Position numbers and translations under genes: made by a program. Of a DNA stretch of 9,923 nucleotides, positions 5,608 through 9,923 are shown piece by piece (position 1 is the stretch's first letter; each line of letters opens with the position of its first letter). The notes beneath the pieces are model-generated. The model did not search any database. It saw only the letters and a list, made by a program, of their open reading frames with translations, and was not told the origin of the DNA. Origin of the DNA: Candidatus Altarchaeota archaeon. Lineage in GTDB: Archaea; Altiarchaeota; Altiarchaeia; IMC4; DAOVSA01. Where the stretch lies: the NCBI GenBank assembly GCA_030633635.1, contig DAOVSA010000012.1, forward strand, positions 1 through 9,923, written 5' to 3'.

Positions 5608-5681
5608 AAAGAATATTTGTTGCTTAAGTCTAAAAGAATATTTATCGCTTTAAGTCTAAAAGAATATTTATCGCTTAAGTG
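5608..5681. repeat. Intergenic tandem repeat, about 26-base unit
   Basis: A unit reading GCTTAAGTCTAAAAG then AATATTTATC is present at 5622-5646 and again at 5647-5672 with one extra T. It is flanked by a partial, diverged copy on the left (AAAGAATATTTGTTGCTTAAG from 5608) and a partial copy on the right (GCTTAAGTG, 5673-5681). It lies in the 139-base gap between the convergent genes ending at 5558 and 5698. No coding potential is apparent. On the minus strand the units bring short T-runs downstream of phoU, which might aid termination. Confidence 0.75.
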
Positions 5682-5697
5682 TATATGATCTCTAAAA

Positions 5698-6618
5698 TCA
5701 TGACAGATTTATCACAGATTCTGCTATATCAGATGTATATTCTCCGATACGCCTGAAACTCTCATGGATCAAAATGCAATAGTCTCCTCCTTCCCCCAAT
5801 TTATCTATGATTTTCTTTTCTGCCAATCTGAATTTTTGTATGTTTTTTAGAACGTCGTTTGCCATAGCAGGGTCTCTATTTTTCAAAGCCAGCATAACAT
5901 CACCATACATATCCACCAGTTCCTTGTATACAATGATATCATCCTTCCCGATCCGTTTGCAGTCTTTTGTGAGGACCGCTATTTTCTCTACATGGTCGGA
6001 GATTCTTTCAATACTTTTGGCTATCTGTACCCAGACAATGGCTTCAAATCCACTCATAGATGAGAGCTGTCTCAGAATCAGAAAATAGAATTTATCAATC
6101 TCGTTATCCCTCTGGATTATCCCTTCCATGATGTCCTCGTTATAGATCTCCATCTCCAGATCACCCATAAGTTCTCTTAAGGATAGAATTGACATCTCAT
6201 GCATTCTTTTTACAGATTCCATCAATTGTCCCCTTTCTTTCATGAGCATCTTGAATGTGAGTTTATTTTCCGTCTCCCCGAAGGGCTCTAACCCTATGAG
6301 ATACGTGGAAATTTTTATCATGTGCTTTCTGATTTCAGGATTAAAATAATCCTTTGAGATAATTGCAATCGTATCATACCCCTGGATGTACTTGGTTATC
6401 AGAGACCTCGAAAGGAATTCCAGATCATCTGTCTTTATTTTGATTTCGGCATCCCGCTGCTTTTCCTCCTTTAATCTCAGTAAAAGCTCATCTCCCTGCT
6501 CTATAATGGAGATGACATCCCTCTTGCCTAACTGGTTTCTCTTGACCCATTTTTTCGGTAGAGAAATGGTGTAAGTACTGTCCCCGGTTAGTTGTATTTT
6601 TCTATATTCCATTTTCAT
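5698..6618 (-). CDS. phoU: AbrB/SpoVT-PhoU fusion, phosphate-uptake regulator
   Basis: A 306-residue cytoplasmic protein of the archaeal PhoU type. Residues 1-48 form a SpoVT/AbrB swapped-hairpin DNA-binding domain (RKIQLTGDSTYTISLPKKWV, then GDELLLRL). From about 125 there are two PhoU three-helix repeats, recognisable by SIERISDHVEKIA (202-214) and FRRIGEYTSDIAESV (288-302). PhoU proteins damp Pst phosphate import and signalling; fusion to a DNA-binding domain suggests that the archaeal form also acts directly on transcription. It is divergent from the downstream Pst gene series, with 65 bases between start codons, so it may control both directions. Start: ATG 6618, with ATG 6612 equally possible; no Shine-Dalgarno is visible, which fits a leaderless or short-leader mRNA from the TATA element at 6652-6660. 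Length is normal for the family. Confidence 0.9.
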   Translation of the reverse strand: MKMEYRKIQLTGDSTYTISLPKKWVKRNQLGKRDVISIIEQGDELLLRLKEEKQRDAEIKIKTDDLEFLSRSLITKYIQGYDTIAIISKDYFNPEIRKHMIKISTYLIGLEPFGETENKLTFKMLMKERGQLMESVKRMHEMSILSLRELMGDLEMEIYNEDIMEGIIQRDNEIDKFYFLILRQLSSMSGFEAIVWVQIAKSIERISDHVEKIAVLTKDCKRIGKDDIIVYKELVDMYGDVMLALKNRDPAMANDVLKNIQKFRLAEKKIIDKLGEGGDYCILIHESFRRIGEYTSDIAESVINLS

Positions 6619-6651
6619 AATCTATATAGAGTATATAATTTATGTATGAAC

Positions 6652-6660
6652 TATTTATAA
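6652..6660. promoter_or_regulatory. Shared TATA-like element between phoU and the pst series
   Basis: TATTTATAA reads as TTATAAATA on the minus strand, so it can serve either direction. It lies 24-32 bases before ATG 6684 and 34-42 bases before ATG 6618. With archaeal TATA-to-start distances near 25 bases, this predicts a leaderless or very short-leader mRNA on both sides. A second AT-rich stretch (6666-6678) makes the exact assignment uncertain. Confidence 0.4.
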
Positions 6661-6683
6661 GATAAAAAAATTTAAAGAATTGC

Positions 6684-6896
6684 ATGGACAAAAATACTAT
6701 TGAAATGGCTCATAAAACAAATATCGAAAGATTACTTGAGGAATTCGGAGACGATCATGAGGATGAGATAAACAGGGCGTACAACACTCAAAGGTCATTT
6801 GAAGAAAGTGGTGCGAAAATACGGGATTTTATACCGATATTTACGTACAGAACGGTAAAAGAACTGTTATTGAAGGATATTATTGAAGGATATTAA
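6684..6896 (+). CDS. Small three-helix protein, DUF3562-like
   Basis: A 70-residue acidic protein. Three helical segments can be read: about 10-21, 25-46 and 55-66. The pattern EFGDDHEDEINRAY...SGAKIRDFIPIFTYRTVKELL resembles, from memory, the DUF3562 'three-helix bundle dimerization' family, whose members carry a Y...ARIxxFIPVLxxRxVRxxL core. The function of that family is not well defined. It is the first rightward gene after the phoU divergent promoter and precedes pstS, so it may be a small regulator or partner of phosphate uptake. No Shine-Dalgarno lies before the ATG, consistent with a leaderless transcript. The C-terminal codons (KDIIEGY) lie inside a tandem repeat that continues past the stop, so the true ancestral end may have been altered by slippage. 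Confidence 0.6.
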   Translation: MDKNTIEMAHKTNIERLLEEFGDDHEDEINRAYNTQRSFEESGAKIRDFIPIFTYRTVKELLLKDIIEGY

Positions 6897-6949
6897 TGTT
6901 ATTGAAGGATATTATTGAAGGATATTAATGTTATTGAAAGATATTAGTG
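6867..6949. repeat. Tandem repeat, perfect 32-base unit spanning a stop codon
   Basis: A 32-base unit is present at 6867-6898 and again, identical, at 6899-6930, with a third partial copy at 6931-6949 carrying two changes. Each 32-base unit is itself made of a doubled 13-mer, TTATTGAAGGATA. The first copy contains the last codons and the TAA stop (6894-6896) of the 70-residue gene; the others are intergenic. Perfect identity suggests a recent event. It occupies most of the gap before pstS. Confidence 0.9.
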
Positions 6950-6989
6950 GATTTGAAATTCAAAATAATTTTAAGATTTAATAATTTGT

Positions 6990-6995
6990 GGAGGT
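6990..6995 (+). promoter_or_regulatory. Shine-Dalgarno GGAGGT fixing the pstS start
   Basis: GGAGGT is followed after 7 bases by ATG 7003. An in-frame GTG at 6988 overlaps this site and is therefore unlikely to be the start. Confidence 0.8.
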
Positions 6996-7002
6996 ATTAA
7001 AA

Positions 7003-7854
7003 ATGGAAAAAAATACAAAAGTTATAGGGTTGGTGTTTTTAGTTATTATAATATCAGGAATTTTGTTGCATGGACATATTACGTCAAGGCCGGACGATGT
7101 GGGCAATGGAGGGGAACAGGAAAAATTAACCGTTGCAGGTTCCACGACAGTCCAGCCAATAGCATCCGTTGCTTCCGAATCCTATATGAAAAATCACCCA
7201 GGTGCACTGATAGCCATACAGGGCGGTGGTTCTGGAACGGGAGTAAAGATGGTGGCTGAAGGAACGGCAGATATTGGAATGTCTTCGAGGGACTTAAAAG
7301 AAGCGGAGATTAATGCACACCCTGATCTGAAGACACATACTGTAGCCTATGACGGAATTGCAGTTGCAGTGCATCCAAGCAATTCTCTTGACGATCTAAC
7401 AAAGGAACAGATAGGAGATATATTTTCAGGAAAGATTACAAACTTTAAAGAAGTAGGTGGAGAGGACTTAGAGATAGTAGTAGTCATAAGAGAGGAAGGT
7501 TCCGGGACAAGGGCAACCTTTGAGAAGCTGGTGATGAATAAGGTAGATACGACAGAAAATGCATTACAGAAACCAAGTAACGGGGCGGTTAAGGCAACCA
7601 TAAAAAGTAATGAAAACGCCATTGGTTATCTTGGAATTGCCTACATCGATGAAAGTGTGAAGGCTGTTAAGATAGATGGAATTATGCCATCAAAGGAAAC
7701 CATAAGATCCGGCGAATACCAGGTTTCGAGGGGTTTGTATATGATAACCAAAGGTGAAGCAAGTGGTCTGGCAAAAGAATTCATAGATTTTATCTTGAGT
7801 GATTACGGCCAGCAGATAGTTGAGGAAGAGGGATTTATAGGGGTAGCGGAATAA
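7003..7854 (+). CDS. pstS: Phosphate ABC transporter substrate-binding protein PstS
   Basis: A 283-residue extracytoplasmic phosphate-binding protein of the PBP-like family. Residues 7-25 are a membrane segment, then an acidic/Gly linker, then the mature domain. Phosphate-binding motifs are clear: VAGSTTVQPI (44-53), GGGSGTG (74-80), DIGMSSRDLK (90-99) and the REEGSGTRATFE loop (163-174); IGYLGIAYI (207-215) is also typical. It delivers phosphate to the PstC/PstA channel encoded downstream. There is no Cys, so it is not lipid-anchored through a lipobox; the N-terminal helix probably stays as an anchor or is cleaved by signal peptidase. ATG 7003 is chosen because of the GGAGGT 7 bases upstream. 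At 283 residues it is on the compact side for the family, as in many archaea. The end of the gene lies in a tandem repeat. Confidence 0.95.
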   Translation: MEKNTKVIGLVFLVIIISGILLHGHITSRPDDVGNGGEQEKLTVAGSTTVQPIASVASESYMKNHPGALIAIQGGGSGTGVKMVAEGTADIGMSSRDLKEAEINAHPDLKTHTVAYDGIAVAVHPSNSLDDLTKEQIGDIFSGKITNFKEVGGEDLEIVVVIREEGSGTRATFEKLVMNKVDTTENALQKPSNGAVKATIKSNENAIGYLGIAYIDESVKAVKIDGIMPSKETIRSGEYQVSRGLYMITKGEASGLAKEFIDFILSDYGQQIVEEEGFIGVAE

Positions 7855-7900
7855 AGAATATATAAGGGTAGCTGGATAAATGAGTTATAGGGGTTAAATA
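7835..7900. repeat. Imperfect tandem repeat copying the pstS end
   Basis: TTATAGGGGTAGCGGAATAA (7835-7854) recurs as TATAAGGGTAGCTGGATAA (7861-7879) and in short form as TTATAGGGGTTAAATA (7885-7900). The first copy encodes the last pstS residues and its stop; each later copy again carries a TAA. The third copy places AGGGGT upstream of ATG 7901, so it may have been recruited as the ribosome binding site of the next gene. Confidence 0.7.
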
Positions 7901-8662
7901 ATGTTAATCGTCCATGTATCAGATCTGCATTGTGGAAAGTCAGGATTTAATTCAAAAGCACTTGAATTAGCTGTAGAAGAGATCAATGAATTAATGCCGG
8001 ATGTGATTGTTGTAACCGGGGATCTCACTAACAGGGGATTTCTACACGAATATGAGTTAGCCAGCGATTATCTAAGCAGACTAGAATGTGAGAGAACGAT
8101 TATCGGTACTGGAAATCATGACTACCGGTATACTGGTTATCTATTGTGTAAAAAATACTTCCAAAAACCAAGGGTTTTAGAATTTGATGGTGCCATTATA
8201 GTTTATCTTAGTACTGCAAGACCGGACAGGGATGAGGGCGAGGTCGGTTACAGGCAGGTACAGTGGTTCAAAAAAATTATGAATAAACATAAAGATAAAT
8301 TCAAAGTGGTTGCCTTGCACCATCATCTGGTCCCAATCCCTGACATTGGCCTGGAAAAAAACATCGTCACAGATGCAGGAGATGTCATCAGGGCAATAAC
8401 ACAAAATGATGTCAATTTAGTTCTATGTGGGCATAGACACCGGCCGTGGAGTTTAAACTTGAATGATTCTATGATAATAAATGCCGGGACGGTTTCTTCT
8501 GAAAGATTCCGCGGATTTTTCGCAAATTCTTACAATGTTATCAGAGTAAAGAATGGTGAGATTGATGCCAAGATAAAGGTAGTTGACGGTGATGCCATAG
8601 ACTTCAAAGAAATCTTAAATGCAAGTGAGCCATTTATTTATTCCATAGCAAAAGATGATTGA
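7901..8662 (+). CDS. Calcineurin-like metallophosphoesterase inside the pst operon
   Basis: A 253-residue cytoplasmic protein with the full two-metal phosphoesterase signature in order: DLH (D8, H10), GDLTNRG (D41), GNHD (N72, H73), ALHHH (H140-H142) and GHRH (H178, H180). These ligands bind Mn, Fe or Zn and hydrolyse phosphoesters. Length and layout resemble the class III cyclic-nucleotide phosphodiesterase/CpdA-like branch, with a GTVSSERFRGF stretch and C-terminal beta strands, but the substrate cannot be read from sequence: cyclic nucleotides, nucleotides, phosphodiesters or phosphoproteins are all possible. There is no signal peptide. The gene starts 46 bases after the pstS stop and its own stop overlaps the pstC start by 8 bases, so it is embedded in the transporter operon. 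It may release phosphate from internal esters or tune a phosphate-responsive nucleotide signal. Confidence 0.9.
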   Translation: MLIVHVSDLHCGKSGFNSKALELAVEEINELMPDVIVVTGDLTNRGFLHEYELASDYLSRLECERTIIGTGNHDYRYTGYLLCKKYFQKPRVLEFDGAIIVYLSTARPDRDEGEVGYRQVQWFKKIMNKHKDKFKVVALHHHLVPIPDIGLEKNIVTDAGDVIRAITQNDVNLVLCGHRHRPWSLNLNDSMIINAGTVSSERFRGFFANSYNVIRVKNGEIDAKIKVVDGDAIDFKEILNASEPFIYSIAKDD

Positions 8663-9533
8663 TGGAAAAGTCATAAACCTGGAAAATATCATTAAAAGCA
8701 TTCTCTTTTTATTTGCAGTAACAGCCACCCTGGTTATCCTGCTGATAATTTTCTTTCTTTTCAATGAGGGTCTCCCGGTACTTGCAGATAATGGACTTAT
8801 GAATTTTATTCTTGGAACCAAATGGAGCCCCTCAAAAGGAGAATTTGGTGCCCTTGCATTTATCCTGTGTTCCATTATAATAACCATCGGTGCATTGATA
8901 ATTGCTGTTCCACTCGGGGTTTCTTGTGCAATATTTCTCTCTGAAATAGCACCCAAGTGGGCTAAAAACATTGTAAGACCTGCCATCGAATTGCTTGCAG
9001 GAATTCCATCCATCGTCTATGGTTTGTTTGCATTAATGGTAATCGTTAGGTTAATAAAGATAACTTTTGCCCTGCCAACCGGGGAGACGCTGCTTGCGGG
9101 ATCGATAGTTTTGGCGATAATGATCCTTCCGATAATAATAAGCATTTCGCAGGATTCTCTTGAGACAGTTCCAAGGGAGTATAAAGAAGGATCACTGGCT
9201 CTTGGGACAACAGACTGGCAGACAATAAGAGGTGTTTTATTACCCTCTGCAATGCCGGGGGTGGTGGCCGGAACAATTCTTGGAATGGGGAGAGCCATCG
9301 GGGAGACTATGGCAGTTGTTCTTGTCATGGGAAACGTGGAAATGATTCCCAAATCCATTTTAAAGCCTGGGGAGGCTCTAACCTCTACTATCCTTTTGGA
9401 GATGGGCGAAGCAATCGTTGGGAGTATGCACTACTCTGCTTTATTTGCACTAGGAATCGTCTTGTTTTTCATTGTTCTGGTACTTAGTTTAATTTCAAAT
9501 ATGTTATTGATGAGGTATAATACTCAAAGATGA
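8655..9533 (+). CDS. pstC: Phosphate ABC transporter permease PstC
   Basis: A 292-residue membrane protein, normal length. Six hydrophobic segments are apparent (about 15-37, 65-95, 112-135, 147-166, 200-228 and 262-285). Family motifs are present: IFLSEIAPKW (93-102), AIELLAGIPSIVYGLFAL (110-127), the cytoplasmic EAA loop EYKEGSLALGTTDWQTI followed by LLPSAMPGVVAG (175-206), and GMGRAIGETMAVV (210-222). The EAA loop contacts the ATPase PstB. PstC pairs with PstA to form the phosphate channel fed by PstS. Start ATG 8655 overlaps the phosphoesterase gene by 8 bases and no Shine-Dalgarno is clear, consistent with translational coupling. Its own stop overlaps the pstA start as ATGA. Confidence 0.95.
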   Translation: MIDGKVINLENIIKSILFLFAVTATLVILLIIFFLFNEGLPVLADNGLMNFILGTKWSPSKGEFGALAFILCSIIITIGALIIAVPLGVSCAIFLSEIAPKWAKNIVRPAIELLAGIPSIVYGLFALMVIVRLIKITFALPTGETLLAGSIVLAIMILPIIISISQDSLETVPREYKEGSLALGTTDWQTIRGVLLPSAMPGVVAGTILGMGRAIGETMAVVLVMGNVEMIPKSILKPGEALTSTILLEMGEAIVGSMHYSALFALGIVLFFIVLVLSLISNMLLMRYNTQR

Positions 9534-9923
9534 TTTCCATTTACATCAAGGATAAGATCGCAAAAGGAATTTTTTGGGTTTCAGGAATAACAGTAATCCT
9601 GACTTTGTTTGCGATTCTTGGTTATGTGGCTATCAAAGGTATGGGGGCGATGAGTCTTGAATTTCTCCTGGAAATTCCAAGGGCTGCTGGGAGAGAAGGT
9701 GGGATATATCCTGCGATTCTCGGAACCCTCTATCTGACAGCCATTGCTCTTCTCTTTGCAACCCCCATTGGGGTAGGTGCAGCAGTATATCTTACAGAAT
9801 TCACAAGAGAAGGAAAATTAACAAATGCAATTCGCCTGGGGGCAGATACCCTAAATGCGGTCCCATCCATTGTTTTTGGACTTTTCGGGTTTGCATTGTT
9901 TGTTTTTTATCTGAGGGATTACA
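9530..9923 (+). CDS. pstA: Phosphate ABC transporter permease PstA, cut by window edge
   Basis: Open reading from ATG 9530, overlapping the pstC stop by 4 bases (ATGA), to the right edge without a stop: 131 codons. The protein starts MISIYIKDKIAKGIFWVSG, has a first membrane helix at about 13-34, then GGIYPAILGTLYLTAIALLF (second helix) and the PstA-type stretch TPIGVGAAVYLTEFTREGK, followed by LGADTLNAVPSIVFGLFGFA, all characteristic of the family. The EAA loop and the remaining helices lie outside the window. pstB is expected next. Confidence 0.93.
   Translation, partial: MISIYIKDKIAKGIFWVSGITVILTLFAILGYVAIKGMGAMSLEFLLEIPRAAGREGGIYPAILGTLYLTAIALLFATPIGVGAAVYLTEFTREGKLTNAIRLGADTLNAVPSIVFGLFGFALFVFYLRDY

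Noticed and set aside
6386..6574. Plus-strand open frame inside phoU.
   Set aside because: Antisense shadow of a gene with clear AbrB and PhoU motifs.
6867..6949. Direct repeats considered as a CRISPR array or transposon end.
   Set aside because: The copies are head-to-tail without spacers, no terminal inverted repeats or transposase are present, and the repeat merges with coding sequence.
9017..9358. Minus-strand open frames inside pstC.
   Set aside because: Antisense shadows of a conserved permease gene.

Overview
The window looks like chromosomal DNA from an AT-rich archaeon, probably a euryarchaeote; I cannot place it more precisely. The support is an AbrB/SpoVT-PhoU fusion regulator (an archaeal architecture), TATA-like elements close to start codons, Shine-Dalgarno sequences of the GGAGGT/AGGTGA type, and a surface protease rich in N-glycosylation sequons with a C-terminal membrane anchor.

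Region 1 (1-2340, minus strand) is the most unusual part. Five genes read leftwards: a short HxsD-like protein (2340-2056), a membrane-anchored Cys-rich protein with an alpha/alpha-toroid-like C-terminus (2024-1011), two paralogous small precursor-like peptides (1014-739 and 623-309), and a second, longer HxsD-like protein that runs off the left edge (301-<1). The peptides share a near-identical leader (GEKGSIGKAQALALG) and a Trp/Asp/His core motif (DC-x-W-x-DWAGDWH). One of them adds three tandem HHAW units. HxsD is known from the His-Xaa-Ser peptide-modification systems, which also carry radical SAM proteins (HxsB, HxsC). I read this region as part of a ribosomally made, post-translationally modified peptide (RiPP) cassette with an aromatic/His core. 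The maturases, if present, would lie left of base 1.

Region 2 (2481-4952, plus strand) is a large secreted, membrane-anchored gingipain-like (C25) peptidase homologue. A beta-sandwich domain is inserted in its N-terminal part, and the expected catalytic Cys is a Ser. It is divergent from the peptide cassette.

Region 3 (4953-5697) holds two strong inverted repeats, a small signal-anchored protein of unknown function, and a convergent intergenic stretch with short tandem repeats.

Region 4 (5698-9923) is a phosphate-uptake locus. An AbrB-PhoU regulator on the minus strand is divergent from a plus-strand series: a 70-residue three-helix protein, PstS, a calcineurin-like metallophosphoesterase, PstC and PstA (cut by the right edge). 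PstS binds phosphate outside the cell, PstC/PstA form the membrane channel, and PstB (the ATPase) is expected just beyond the window. The phosphoesterase inside the operon suggests a link between phosphate import and phosphoester hydrolysis or nucleotide signalling.

A recurring feature is short tandem duplication at gene ends. Three plus-strand genes have their last codons and stop codon copied into the downstream DNA. I see no tRNA, rRNA, CRISPR array or insertion sequence.
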